Source: Halostagnicola sp. A-GB9-2 (GTDB lineage Archaea; Halobacteriota; Halobacteria; Halobacteriales; Natrialbaceae). Taken from it: a stretch of 64,000 nucleotides of DNA. Positions 1 to 9,340 of this stretch are shown here, piece by piece. The position numbers were made by a program, and so were the translations under genes. The first letter of the stretch is position 1; every line of letters begins with the position of its first letter. The DNA lies in the NCBI RefSeq assembly GCF_030068615.1, contig NZ_JASJOC010000015.1, forward strand, positions 1-64,000, read 5' to 3'. Under the pieces are notes generated by a model. It saw nothing but the letters and a program-made list of their open reading frames with translations. It did not search any database and was not told where the DNA came from.

Positions 1-95
1 GTCGAGAGTGAAGTTCAGCGCGTCAAACGCCGTTTATGGTCGAATTGTCGGATTCATCCCCGTCCTAAAGGACGAGGCTTTCTCCTTGACTTTCC
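1..95 (+). mobile_element. Probable right end of an IS200/IS605 (TnpB-type) element
   Basis: The stretch around 50-90 has the layout that ends many haloarchaeal TnpB elements: GGATTCATCCCC, then a short inverted repeat (CGTCCT 61-66 against AGGACG 69-74), then CTTTCTCCTTGA at 78-89. That this is a conserved right end is from memory of such elements, not from a search. No transposase reading frame is visible because the window starts here, so the body of the element, if present, lies to the left. The downstream lipoprotein gene starts about 55 nt past the end and has its own TATA-like box. Confidence 0.5.
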
Positions 96-145
96 GCAAA
101 CCGAACGACCGACACCTTTTGTTTCCCGAATCGCTACGAAGGCGT

Positions 146-619
146 ATGAACCGACGGACGCTCCTGATCGGAGCGGCGACAGTTCCACTCGCCGGTTGTC
201 TCGATTTCGGCGAGGGCGGCGGTTCCGGACTGCCGAGCAGCGGACAACCCGACCTGCTCGACGAACGCGGTGAAATCGAAATCGTCATCGACGGCTCGGA
301 GTTCAATCTCTCACAGGACCGATTTCAGGCCGAACACTCGCAGAATCACTCGTTAGATTTCCACCTCCACGAGTTCGACGACTACTGGTATATGGAAGGT
401 ATCGAACGGGTTACGGTCGCTGAAGGAGTCGATCTCCTTCCGTACGTCGAATATACGCAGGAGAACGATAGCCGTCGTCTCGTCATCGACGAAACGGAGT
501 ACGACGACCGCGAGTCCGACACCGAAATTACGTTTTTCGTCGAGGACGACGAAGTCGATCCGACCGAGTACGAACTCAAGGACGGAGACGAGGTTCGTGT
601 CGAAATCACGACCGAGTAA
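146..619 (+). CDS. Tat-type lipoprotein of unknown function
   Basis: Secreted lipoprotein of 157 aa; function not recognised. The N-terminus MNRRTLLIGA has the twin arginine followed by a hydrophobic stretch and the lipobox LAGC at about residues 15-18, so it should be exported folded by Tat and anchored by lipid. The rest is very acidic, rich in Asp, Glu and Tyr, with no cysteine beyond the lipobox. I chose the ATG at 146 over an in-frame ATG at 8 because only this start exposes the signal, and because CTTTTGT at 115-121 sits where a TATA box for a leaderless transcript should. It converges with the HD-domain gene. Confidence 0.8.
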   Translation: MNRRTLLIGAATVPLAGCLDFGEGGGSGLPSSGQPDLLDERGEIEIVIDGSEFNLSQDRFQAEHSQNHSLDFHLHEFDDYWYMEGIERVTVAEGVDLLPYVEYTQENDSRRLVIDETEYDDRESDTEITFFVEDDEVDPTEYELKDGDEVRVEITTE

Positions 620-635
620 CTGCCTTTTTGCTCTG

Positions 636-1874
636 TCACTCGCTCGAGTCGCCGACGAACTGATCCAGCGTCGTGTAGATGCTGTTTCGAACGTCGCTGA
701 CGAGCGGTCCGTCAATGTCGAGCCCGAGCACGTTCAGCGCCGCGCGGCCGACCTGTTCGCTTGAGGCCGCAGGCGAGTAGACGCCGAGTCGCCATTGAGA
801 GTACTGAGCCGATCGCAGCGCGTCCACGAGCGGCGACTGCTGGCCAAGCGGGCGCACCTCGCCGTTGACCATCACTCGAGACGTCGATTCGGTCATCGAC
901 GGCCGACTCGGAACGTCCAGAATGACCGCTTCGGGATCGACATCGGCGTTCTCCGCAATCTCACGTTCGAACTCGCGGATCGCGTCGTGATCCGATTCGA
1001 TGATTCCGCCGGGAACGTCGTCGATTTCGGCCCAGACCGCGCGTTTGTAGAGGTTACGATGATCCAGCCTGCGGGAGAATTCGCTCGTTTCCGGACGCCT
1101 TCGCAGGGCGACGATCAGATCGTGATCGTCCATTCGCTGGAGGGTTGCGGCATCGGTCTCGGTCTGTTCGAGGAGCTGCTCGCCCGCTCGTCTGAGCATT
1201 GCCTTGCTGATTCTGGCGACGCTGTGACTGTACACCGTTGGGTTCATCAGCGCGCGCGCGACGAGTAGGCTCTCTGCGGTCTGGACGTTACCTTCTGCGA
1301 GAACGAGTTCACCGTCGACAAAGGAGAGTTCGCGCACGAGTCGCCCATGGTCGATCGTTCCGTACGGGACGCCGGTGTGGTGGGCGTCTCTGACGAGGTA
1401 GTCCATTCGGTCCACGTCGAGTTCACCCGAAACCAGTTGGCCGAACCGACCGTCGCCGGCGACGAGATCCGCCACGTTGTCGGGCTCGAGGTCGTGGTCT
1501 CGAAGCACGTCCCCGACCGCGCCGTCGGCGAGCAGGCCGTGAACGTCGTCGTGATATCTGCCCGTTCGACGGTAGGTCAACGACTCGAGGTTGTGACTGA
1601 ACGGTCCGTGTCCAACGTCGTGTAAGACCGCCGCGGCCTCGACGCGTTCGGCTTGCTTCCCTTCCACGCCGAGGTGTTCGAGGGCGTTACACGCGAGGTG
1701 GTAGACGCCGAGGCTGTGCTCGAAGCGGGTGTGGTTCGCCGAGGGATAGACCAGCGAGACGGTTCCGAGCTGTTTGATCCGTCGGAGCCGCTGGAGCGGC
1801 GGCGTATCGATCAGATCGCGTGCGACTCCGTCGATCTGAATGTGATCGTGCACGCTGTCCTTGATAACTTTCAT
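636..1874 (-). CDS. HD-domain phosphohydrolase (COG1078, dGTPase/SAMHD1-like)
   Basis: Metal-dependent phosphohydrolase of 412 aa. The family hydrolyses phosphoester bonds, often of (d)NTPs, but the substrate of haloarchaeal members is unsettled. The full metal set is visible: RFEHSLG near residue 50, LHDVGHGPFSH near 85-95 (the HD pair) and DVDRMDYLVRDAHHTG near 155-170. The opening KVIKDSVHDHIQID is typical of COG1078. It converges with the lipoprotein gene across 16 nt; a short T run at 626-630 may help end transcription. A fossil of the 3' end of a related gene lies at 30413-30478. Confidence 0.88.
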   Translation of the reverse strand: MKVIKDSVHDHIQIDGVARDLIDTPPLQRLRRIKQLGTVSLVYPSANHTRFEHSLGVYHLACNALEHLGVEGKQAERVEAAAVLHDVGHGPFSHNLESLTYRRTGRYHDDVHGLLADGAVGDVLRDHDLEPDNVADLVAGDGRFGQLVSGELDVDRMDYLVRDAHHTGVPYGTIDHGRLVRELSFVDGELVLAEGNVQTAESLLVARALMNPTVYSHSVARISKAMLRRAGEQLLEQTETDAATLQRMDDHDLIVALRRRPETSEFSRRLDHRNLYKRAVWAEIDDVPGGIIESDHDAIREFEREIAENADVDPEAVILDVPSRPSMTESTSRVMVNGEVRPLGQQSPLVDALRSAQYSQWRLGVYSPAASSEQVGRAALNVLGLDIDGPLVSDVRNSIYTTLDQFVGDSSE

Positions 1875-2349
1875 TGCCGACGTTTCGGCTGGATGCTACA
1901 AAAACTGTTGTACACCCACGACACGGAAGAACCTGAGTTCTTCGATGCGGTGGCGTTTTGCGTTCGCTTCGGGTGAGGTATTTATATCACCAGGTCCTCT
2001 CGTCGGATTCTTCTACGACGAACAACATCACAGATAATATTCGGTATCGGTTAAATAGCAAGAGTTAATATAAATTTCCCTAATGATAATAACATGGCCG
2101 GAGCCATAGACAGTGCTCGGATCAATCGGCGGCGGCCGATTCGATCGGGATGGATCGTTTCGAGGTGCAAACCCGAAGTTTTACAACTAACATTTCACTA
2201 CTTAAAATCGAATTGATGTCCGTGACGCATCATCCCGGTTACCCACGGACCGACACGTCCCGTTCCGGGGCGGTCGACGCTCGTGTGCTAAATACACAGT
2301 CGACATCGATGCCGATACGAGGAGTATGGATCCGCCGGAGTGAAAACGC
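1875..2349. other. Intergenic region with divergent promoters
   Basis: No convincing gene is seen in these 475 nt. The region is AT-rich at 2030-2095 (TTAATATAAATTT and neighbours), unlike its surroundings. It separates the HD gene, read leftwards, from the transporter operon, read rightwards. GCTAAATAC at 2286-2294 is a possible TATA box for the operon and GGAG at 2337-2340 is a ribosome-binding site nine nt before the GTG start of the first permease. A 67-aa open frame at 2150-2353 looks random. Confidence 0.5.
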
Positions 2350-3306
2350 GTGATACGATCCCTTCTCTCTCGGATTGGCTCGATGTCAGTCGTCCTCGTG
2401 GGCGTTTCGCTTATCACGTACGCGTTCGTATTTCTCACGCCCGGCGATCCAGCGTACACGATCCTCAGAGAGCAACAACAGGGCCCCCCATCCGACGCGC
2501 AGGTCGAAGCGTTTCGAGCCGAACAGGGCCTCGACGAGCCGTTCGTCGTGCAGTACGCTTCCTGGCTCGGAGACGCCGTTCAGGGAGACCTCGGCATCTC
2601 TTATTACCGATCGGAACCCGTCACGTCGCTGTTGCTCGAGTACCTACCGAACACGCTCGAGCTCGCCCTCGCCGCGGTAGCGGTTTCGTTGCTGCTGGCG
2701 ATTCCGACGGGAGTTGCAAGCGCCGTCCATCGGGACACGTGGATCGATCGAACCAGCCAAATCGTCGCGCTGACCGGCATTTCGATGCCGAACTTCTGGC
2801 TGGGATACCTGCTAATTCTCGTCTGCTCGCTCTGGTTGGGACTTACACCCGTTTCCGGCGCGGGAACGCTTGGCCACCTGGTGTTGCCCGCGATCACCCT
2901 CGGGACGGGGATGGCCGCGGTCGTCACACGACTGGTCCGCACGTCGATGCTCGAGGTGCTTGACGCCGAGTACGTCGATACGGCGCGGTCGAAGGGCGTC
3001 CGCGAACGCCTCGTGGTGTACAAACACGCCCTGCGAAACGCACTCATTCCGGTCGTGACCATCGTCGGACTGCAGTTCGGGTTTATTCTCAACGGCGCGG
3101 TCATCGTCGAGGTTGTCTTCCAGCGTCCCGGGCTCGGCACCTTGCTCGTCGACTCCATTTTTATCCGTGACTATCCGATCGTACAGGGCGTTGTCCTGGT
3201 GACCGCGGTCGCGTTCGTGGTGACCAACCAACTCGTCGACCTCGCTTACGTCGCGCTCGACCCGCGAATCGAGCCGGGCGGCCGAGGGGTGAGCGCGAAT
3301 GAGTGA
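2350..3306 (+). CDS. dppB: Peptide ABC transporter permease (DppB family)
   Basis: Membrane subunit of 318 aa of an oligopeptide/dipeptide-type importer. It begins with a hydrophobic anchor followed by the family signature FLTPGDPA, a periplasmic-type loop, then at least five more membrane segments. The EAA loop that docks the ATPase is visible around YVDTARSKGVRERLVVYKHALRNA split over residues 210-235. A GTG start at 2350 with GGAG nine nt upstream defines the operon start. It overlaps the next permease by 8 nt, implying coupled translation. Peptide specificity cannot be read from sequence; nickel or glycoside import by the same family is possible. Confidence 0.92.
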   Translation: MIRSLLSRIGSMSVVLVGVSLITYAFVFLTPGDPAYTILREQQQGPPSDAQVEAFRAEQGLDEPFVVQYASWLGDAVQGDLGISYYRSEPVTSLLLEYLPNTLELALAAVAVSLLLAIPTGVASAVHRDTWIDRTSQIVALTGISMPNFWLGYLLILVCSLWLGLTPVSGAGTLGHLVLPAITLGTGMAAVVTRLVRTSMLEVLDAEYVDTARSKGVRERLVVYKHALRNALIPVVTIVGLQFGFILNGAVIVEVVFQRPGLGTLLVDSIFIRDYPIVQGVVLVTAVAFVVTNQLVDLAYVALDPRIEPGGRGVSANE

Positions 3307-4228
3307 ACACACCGCGGGCCGGAGTCAGCCCACCTCGAGGGTCTCTGCCGTTCTCGAGCGCGTGCGGCGGTTCGGTCGCTCTCGGGTCGGAACGGCGATG
3401 CGGATGAACGGACAGATTCGCCTCGGCGGCGGGATCGTCTGTCTGCTCGGACTCGTCGCGGTCGTCGGACCGTTTCTCACGCCGTACGATCCGGCGGCCC
3501 AGGCGCTTGAAACTCGCCTCCAGGGGCCGTCGCTCGCACATCCGCTCGGAACCGACTCGCTCGGGCGTGACGTTGCGACGCGGCTGGTCCACGGCGCGCG
3601 GATTTCGCTCGCGCTCGCCGTCGCAGCCACGGCCGTACGGGTCGTCCTCGGTACGACTATCGGACTGCTCGCGGCCGTCAGCGGCGGGCTGGTCGACACC
3701 GCGTTGATGCGACTCGCGGACATTCAGCTCGCGTTCCCGGGACTCGTTCTGGCGCTGGTGATCGCCGGGGCGCTCGGACCCAGCATCCAAAACGTTGTCA
3801 TCGCCCTCTCGGTAGTCGGATGGGCGACGTACGCGCGGATCGTTCGCGCCAATGCACTCGCCGTCAAGGAGCGGCCGTTTGTGCAATCGGCTCGCCTCTA
3901 TGGCACGCCGAAACGGCGGATCGTCAGGCGGCACCTGCTCCCGAACGTCGTCAACCCGGTGGTCGTCCTCGCGACGCTCAACCTCGGGACGGTCGTGCTC
4001 GCGGCCGCCGGCCTCTCGTTTCTCGGCCTCGGCGCACAACCGCCGACGGCGGAGTGGGGGACGATGATCGCCGGCGGCCGGGACTACCTACGAGCCGCGC
4101 CGTGGCTGATCACGGCACCCGGCGTCGCGATCGCGTTCACCGTCATCGGGTTCAACCTCCTCGGCGACGGTCTACGGGATGCACTGGACACTGACCACAT
4201 TGACGACGGCAAACGGAGGCGAACCTGA
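3299..4228 (+). CDS. dppC: Peptide ABC transporter permease (DppC family)
   Basis: Second membrane subunit, 309 aa. The N-terminus carries the short OppC-type cytoplasmic extension and a first membrane helix (GGGIVCLLGLVAVVGPFLTP), then the family motif HPLGTDSLGRDVATRLVHGARISL near residues 80-104 (quoted in part), a multi-spanning permease domain and the EAA-type loop near YGTPKRRIVRRHLLPN. It starts inside the 3' end of the first permease (8-nt overlap) and is followed after one base by the ATPase start, so the three genes form one transcription unit. Confidence 0.92.
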   Translation: MSEHTAGRSQPTSRVSAVLERVRRFGRSRVGTAMRMNGQIRLGGGIVCLLGLVAVVGPFLTPYDPAAQALETRLQGPSLAHPLGTDSLGRDVATRLVHGARISLALAVAATAVRVVLGTTIGLLAAVSGGLVDTALMRLADIQLAFPGLVLALVIAGALGPSIQNVVIALSVVGWATYARIVRANALAVKERPFVQSARLYGTPKRRIVRRHLLPNVVNPVVVLATLNLGTVVLAAAGLSFLGLGAQPPTAEWGTMIAGGRDYLRAAPWLITAPGVAIAFTVIGFNLLGDGLRDALDTDHIDDGKRRRT

Positions 4229-4229
4229 G

Positions 4230-6587
4230 ATGACCGGAACGCTCTCGGTGGAGGACCTGCACGTCAGGTTCCGAACCGAATCCGGGCAGGTTCACGCGGT
4301 CAACGGCGTGAGCTTCGAGGTATCTCAGGGCGAGATCGTCGGCCTCGTCGGCGAGAGCGGCTGCGGCAAATCGGTCACCGCGCGCTCGCTCGTCCGCCTC
4401 GAGGATCCCGGAGAGATCGTCGACGGGCGCGTGCGCTTCGACGGACGCGAACTCACGACCGCCGATGAGCGGACGTTGCGAGGGCTTCGAAGCACCGAGC
4501 TGGCGATGGTCCCGCAGGATCCGTCGACGGCGCTCAATCCGGCCTACACCGTCGGCGAACAGATCGCCGAGGCGCTTCGAGTTCACCGGAGTCCAGATGA
4601 CCAGCCGTTTTTCTCGGAGCTCGCCATTGGTGTCAGCTCGCGGCTTCGCTCTCGAGCGCTCCAGTCGCGAGTTCTCGAGTTGCTGGAGACGGTTGATATT
4701 CCCCGTCCCGAGGACCGGATCGACGACTACCCCCACCAGTTCAGCGGCGGCATGCGCCAGCGTGTCTTGCTCGCGATCGCCCTTGCCCGCGATCCGTCGG
4801 TGCTGATCGCCGACGAGCCGACGACGGGATTAGATACGACGACGCAAGCGGCGATTTTGGACCGACTGGCCGACCTCAACGACTCTCGAGACATGGGAAT
4901 GTTGCTGATCAGCCACGACTTCGGCGTCGTCTCGGAACTGTGTGATCGGGTCGTCGTCATGTACAACGGGACGGTCGTCGAGCGTGGGCCGGTCGAAGCG
5001 GTCCGTTCGAATCCGACCCACCCCTACACGAAGGCGCTACTGGGTTGTCTGCCACACCGATCCGAACCGCAATCGCGACTGCCGACGGTCGGGGGGTCAC
5101 CGCCGGATGGATCCGCGTCACCGGACGGCTGTGCCTTCGTCGACCGGTGTCCGTTCGCGACGGAAGATTGCCGCGGGGCCGCTCCGCCGGTCGTTCACGT
5201 CGCGGACAACCACGACGTCCGGTGTGGCGTTTCCCAAGCGCGCGAGGCGACCCTCGAGTCGACGCTTGCGGCCGACGACGACGGTTCGTTGGACAACCCA
5301 GCACCGGCGGGAGATCCGGATGCGAGACAACCGACTCCGGCGACCGTCGTGGACGGCGGGGCCGTCCGAACTGACGAGACGGGCGGCGAACGGACGGGTG
5401 ATCGAACGGCGGAACCGACGATCGCGAGCGATCCAGCGGCTACCGCCGAAAAACCGTCGGCAACCGCCGGCGACGACGCGACGGCCGCGCCCACCTCCGA
5501 CTCCGGCGACACGTCGCCGGTCGTCGAACTCGAGAACGTCCACAAATCCTTCCGAGAATCCGACGCGCTCCTCGATCGAGTGCTTCCGTTCGGGGACGAC
5601 GAGACGGTCGACGCCGTCAGGGGCGTCTCGCTCGAACTCCGCGCGGGGGAGACCCTCGGGCTCGTCGGCGAGAGCGGCTGCGGAAAGTCGACGCTGGCGA
5701 AGCTGGTGACCGGCCTCGAGGCGCCGACGGGCGGGAGCGTTCACATTCGCGGTGAGGCCGTCGACGGGGTCGACCGACGGACGAACGAGCAACTCGCAGA
5801 GATCGGTGCCGTCTTCCAGAACCCCGGAGCCAGTCTCAACCCGAAGCGGACGGTCGGCGAATCGATCGCCGAGCCATTATTCGAAGCCGGCTGGGACAAA
5901 CAGCGACGAATCGATCGGATCGAAACGGTGCTCTCGCTCGTCGATCTCCCGCTCGAGTGCGCCGATCGGTACCCGCGACGGCTTTCCGGCGGTCAGCAAC
6001 AGCGAGTGGCGATCGCTCGCGCGCTCGCGCTCGAGCCGGCGGTGCTCGTCCTGGACGAGCCGACGGCCGCCCTCGACGTCTCGACCCAGGCGACGGTCCT
6101 CAATCTCCTCGCCGACCTCCAGGACGAACTCGGGCTCGCGTACCTGTTCATCTCTCACGACCTCGACGTCGTGCGCAACGCCGCTGATCGAGTCGCCGCG
6201 ATGTATCTGGGTCGGCTCGTGGAGGTCGGACCGACCGGGCGAACGCTCTCCAAACCGACACATCCCTACACACAGGCGCTTCTGGACTCGATCCCCGGCG
6301 ATCGATTCGGCGAGGGGTCGTCCGATCTCCGACTCACGGGCGAGCCGCCGAGTCCGACCGACCCGCCCGATGGCTGTGCGTTCCACCCTCGCTGTCCCGC
6401 CGCCACGCCGGAGTGTTCGCGGATCGACCCCGACCTCGAGTCCGTCTCAGAAGGACAGTCGCGGTGTCTGTACGCACCCGATTGGCGGGACGGTGCGGGC
6501 GAGACCGATCAGCATCGAGTGACGGACGAACGGCGAGCGACGGGCGAACAGCAGTCGATGCCGCGATCGAGCGGCGACCAGCGCTGA
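4230..6587 (+). CDS. dppDF: Fused double ATPase of peptide ABC transporter (DppD-DppF)
   Basis: 785-aa protein holding both nucleotide-binding subunits that most bacteria encode separately. Domain 1 has Walker A GESGCGKS at 41-48, signature FSGGMRQRV and Walker B LIADEPTTGLD; domain 2 has Walker A at 480-487, LSGGQQQRVAIARAL and LVLDEPTAALD. Each ends with the OppD/F C-terminal region with its cysteine cluster (CAFVDRCPFATEDC and CAFHPRCPAATPEC), which in the family can hold an iron-sulfur cluster. A low-complexity Ala/Asp/Thr linker of roughly 90 residues joins the halves. I chose ATG 4230 because GGAGG at 4215-4219 precedes it and domain 1 starts right after. Confidence 0.93.
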   Translation: MTGTLSVEDLHVRFRTESGQVHAVNGVSFEVSQGEIVGLVGESGCGKSVTARSLVRLEDPGEIVDGRVRFDGRELTTADERTLRGLRSTELAMVPQDPSTALNPAYTVGEQIAEALRVHRSPDDQPFFSELAIGVSSRLRSRALQSRVLELLETVDIPRPEDRIDDYPHQFSGGMRQRVLLAIALARDPSVLIADEPTTGLDTTTQAAILDRLADLNDSRDMGMLLISHDFGVVSELCDRVVVMYNGTVVERGPVEAVRSNPTHPYTKALLGCLPHRSEPQSRLPTVGGSPPDGSASPDGCAFVDRCPFATEDCRGAAPPVVHVADNHDVRCGVSQAREATLESTLAADDDGSLDNPAPAGDPDARQPTPATVVDGGAVRTDETGGERTGDRTAEPTIASDPAATAEKPSATAGDDATAAPTSDSGDTSPVVELENVHKSFRESDALLDRVLPFGDDETVDAVRGVSLELRAGETLGLVGESGCGKSTLAKLVTGLEAPTGGSVHIRGEAVDGVDRRTNEQLAEIGAVFQNPGASLNPKRTVGESIAEPLFEAGWDKQRRIDRIETVLSLVDLPLECADRYPRRLSGGQQQRVAIARALALEPAVLVLDEPTAALDVSTQATVLNLLADLQDELGLAYLFISHDLDVVRNAADRVAAMYLGRLVEVGPTGRTLSKPTHPYTQALLDSIPGDRFGEGSSDLRLTGEPPSPTDPPDGCAFHPRCPAATPECSRIDPDLESVSEGQSRCLYAPDWRDGAGETDQHRVTDERRATGEQQSMPRSSGDQR

Positions 6588-6674
6588 TCCCGCGAGTACC
6601 CACACCGACGCGAAACAGACCCCGAAACCGAATACGACGACCGAAAGACGATGACAGAACGAACACGACCGACG

Positions 6675-8198
6675 ATGAACCGACGTACCGCCTTGCAAAC
6701 GACGATCGGAACGGCCGCGCTCGCGGTTGCCGGCTGCCTCTCGAGCGAGCCGGACGAGGTCGACTTTCGAATCGGTTCCCCGTGGGACATCAATCGAGAT
6801 CCCCTCGACGGCGGGAGTATGGTTCGGCGACTCGGAATCGCGGAGTCCTTACTCAGTGTCGACTACGAGGCGAACCCCGCACCGGGAATCGCGACCGAGT
6901 GGGATCGTCCAGACGACTACCACTGGGAGTTCTCGCTTCGCGAGGACGTAACCTTTCACGACGGCGACTCGCTCGAGGCGGAGACCGCGGTCGAATCGCT
7001 CGAGCGCACGTTCAACGCGGCTTCGTTTACGGACTTGCCGGTCGAATCGATCGACGCGACGGACGAGACCACTATCGAAATCGCGACTGAGACGCCGTTT
7101 TCGCCGCTACCCGCACATCTGGCCCGAAGCGACGCGTGCATCCTGAACCCCACGACGTTCGGCGATGAGGGGTCGGTTTCGGAACTGATCAGTACGGGAC
7201 CGTTCGCCGTCGACGAGTTCCAGCCGGGCACCTCGGTAACGACCGTTCGCCACGAGGAGTACTACGGCGAGGTCCCCGAGATCGAATCTGTCCGCTGTGA
7301 GATCATCGAGGACGACCAGACTCGGCGCATGAACCTCGAGAACGGCGACATCGATATGGCGCGGATCATGCCCCTCGAGATGGTCGAGTCGCTCGAGACG
7401 AACGACGATATCGAACACTACATGCCCGAAATCCCGCGGATACGGTTTCTCACGTTCGACACCGAATCGGAGCCGTTCGACGATGCAGACGTTCGCCGGG
7501 CGGTGAACTTCGCGATCGATCTCGAGGGGCTCACCGAGTCGATCCTCGCAGGGGTCGACGAGCCCGCAGTTGGACCGTTTTCCGAGGAGATAACCGAGTG
7601 GGCGAACCCCGACCTCGAGGGGTACGAACACGACCCAGAACGCGCCCGCGACCTGCTCGCCGATGCCGGGTGGACGGCGGCCGGTTCCGACGACGTTCGA
7701 ACCCGAGACGGCGAGGCCCTGGAGATCGAGTTCGTCACGTTCGACTCGAGAAGCCTGCCGTTGATCGCGGAGGTGCTTCAGGACGATCTCGCGACGGTCG
7801 GATTCGACGTCGACGTCTCGACGGTCGAGTACAATGCGATGCTCGACGAGGTCGGACAGGGGTCGTTTGACGGCTACCTCACCTCGTGGGGAACCTTGCA
7901 GTACCCGGATCCGGACCGCATCGCCGAAATGTTCCACTCCACGGATGCCACCCTGTTTCACGGGTACGAAAACGAGCGGGTCGACGAACTCCTCGAGGAA
8001 GCGCGCGAACTGACCGACCGGGAGGAACGAGCGGAACGGTACCACGAAGTGCAATCGATCGTCCGCGATGAGGCCCCCGTCGCCTTCCTCACGAACTACA
8101 CCAACGTCGTGGCGACGGTGCCCGAACTCGAGGGCTATGAACCGCATCCGACGGAAGCGAGCTACGGGCTCGAGACCGTCTCGATGAACGGGGAGTGA
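6675..8198 (+). CDS. dppA: Peptide-binding lipoprotein of the ABC transporter (SBP family 5)
   Basis: Extracellular solute-binding lipoprotein, 507 aa. MNRRTALQTT with twin arginines, a hydrophobic run and the lipobox VAGC mark Tat export and lipid anchoring. The mature part shows the family-5 layout: the strand-turn YHWEFSLREDVTFHDG near residue 85, FDDADVRRAVNFAIDL near 270 and PDPDRIAEMFHS near 415. It lies 87 nt after the ATPase gene as the last gene of the operon, unusual because the binding protein often comes first. A start at 6651 would put eight residues before the twin arginine; I prefer 6675. The ligand is probably a peptide but is not proven. Confidence 0.92.
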   Translation: MNRRTALQTTIGTAALAVAGCLSSEPDEVDFRIGSPWDINRDPLDGGSMVRRLGIAESLLSVDYEANPAPGIATEWDRPDDYHWEFSLREDVTFHDGDSLEAETAVESLERTFNAASFTDLPVESIDATDETTIEIATETPFSPLPAHLARSDACILNPTTFGDEGSVSELISTGPFAVDEFQPGTSVTTVRHEEYYGEVPEIESVRCEIIEDDQTRRMNLENGDIDMARIMPLEMVESLETNDDIEHYMPEIPRIRFLTFDTESEPFDDADVRRAVNFAIDLEGLTESILAGVDEPAVGPFSEEITEWANPDLEGYEHDPERARDLLADAGWTAAGSDDVRTRDGEALEIEFVTFDSRSLPLIAEVLQDDLATVGFDVDVSTVEYNAMLDEVGQGSFDGYLTSWGTLQYPDPDRIAEMFHSTDATLFHGYENERVDELLEEARELTDREERAERYHEVQSIVRDEAPVAFLTNYTNVVATVPELEGYEPHPTEASYGLETVSMNGE

Positions 8199-8259
8199 GG
8201 CCGCGCCGTCCTCGGCGAATGTCCCCTCGCTGTCTTCGGGTTGTGATCCCCGAACAGTC

Positions 8260-9258
8260 TCACTCGTTGACGAGCAGAAGCTTGCCCTGGAAGTCGCCCG
8301 CTTCTCCCGCGCGGTGTGCGTCGGCGACGTCTTCGAAGGCGAATCGCTCGTCGATGTGCGGTTCGACGACGCCGTCGTCGACCAGCGTCGCGATATCCGC
8401 GAGTTCGTCGCCGATCCGCTCCTGTCGCTCGCCGAGTAACACGGGAAGGATCACGAGCACGACGCCGAGCTCGAGCGAGCGTTGGTGCATCGCGGAGAGG
8501 TCCTGCGTCGAGCTCGATTCCGTCGTTACAACGGTTCCGAACGGCTCTACAGCGTCGAAAGCCGTCTGGAGGTGGTCGTCGCCGATCGGATCGAAGACAA
8601 CGTCGAAGCCGTCGCCGCCCGCGTGTTCCTCGACGTACGACTCGACGTCGGTCGCGGTGTAGTCGACCGTCGTGTCGGCACCGAACTCTTCGGCGAGAGC
8701 GCGTTTTTCTTCGCTCGAGGCCGTCGCGGTCACGTCGGCCCCGAACCAGTCGGCTAACTGGACGCCGATGTGACCGACGCCGCCGGTCGCGCCGTAGACG
8801 AGCACCTCGTCCCCGAGATAGACGGTCGACTTGTCCACGAGCATCTCCCAGGCTGTGAGCCCGACGACCGGTAACGCCGCGGCGTCCTCAAGCGGGATCG
8901 ACGCCGGCGCGTGGGCGAACGTCCCGACGTGGCCGACGACGTAGTCGGCCAGCGAGCCCTGCCGTCCTGCGCCGCCGGGCATACCGTACACCTCGTCACC
9001 TTCGTCGAAGCGCGTGACGTTCGCGCCGACTTCGTCGACGACGCCCGACACGTCACAGTGGAGCGTCGCAGGGAATTCCGGCGCGAAATCGGGAATGGCT
9101 CCCTGTCGGATCTTGTAATCGACGGGATTGACGCTCGAGGCGACGACTTCGACGCGAATTTCGTTCGGATCGGGTTCGGGAACGTCGACGGTCGTCTCCG
9201 TGAAAACGTCCGGTTCTCCGTACTCTTCGATCACGTGGGCGGTCATTTCGGAAGGCAT
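8260..9258 (-). CDS. NADPH:quinone reductase-like MDR-family oxidoreductase
   Basis: Zinc-independent medium-chain dehydrogenase/reductase of about 332 aa, reducing quinones or enals with NADPH in its family. The N-terminal GroES-like domain carries VASSVNPVDYKIRQG, and the cofactor domain has the AXXGXXG-type loop VYGATGGVGHIGVQLA near residue 155. The cysteine and histidine ligands of zinc alcohol dehydrogenases are absent. ATG 9258 (MPSEM) and ATG 9246 (MTAHV) are both possible; an upstream in-frame extension to 9927 has no family features and overlaps the neighbouring gene, so I reject it. Confidence 0.88.
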   Translation of the reverse strand: MPSEMTAHVIEEYGEPDVFTETTVDVPEPDPNEIRVEVVASSVNPVDYKIRQGAIPDFAPEFPATLHCDVSGVVDEVGANVTRFDEGDEVYGMPGGAGRQGSLADYVVGHVGTFAHAPASIPLEDAAALPVVGLTAWEMLVDKSTVYLGDEVLVYGATGGVGHIGVQLADWFGADVTATASSEEKRALAEEFGADTTVDYTATDVESYVEEHAGGDGFDVVFDPIGDDHLQTAFDAVEPFGTVVTTESSSTQDLSAMHQRSLELGVVLVILPVLLGERQERIGDELADIATLVDDGVVEPHIDERFAFEDVADAHRAGEAGDFQGKLLLVNE

Positions 9259-9340
9259 ACCGATTCGACAGTCGGTCGCCAACAGGGAATATACGGCGCT
9301 TGCGGCGATCGAGTGGGGTGGTCGCGGCGACCCGAAACGC

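Noticed and set aside
1900-2110. Possible tRNA or small RNA in the AT-rich gap before the transporter operon.
   Set aside because: No arms pair as a cloverleaf and no stable hairpin is visible.
2150-2353. 67-aa open frame before the transporter operon.
   Set aside because: Composition is not haloarchaeal (few acidic residues), it overlaps the operon promoter and ribosome site, and no family is recognisable.
5000-5030. GTTCGAATCC inside the ATPase gene resembles a tRNA T-loop.
   Set aside because: It is in the middle of the first ATPase domain's coding sequence (RSNPTHP) with normal codon use and no tRNA arms.
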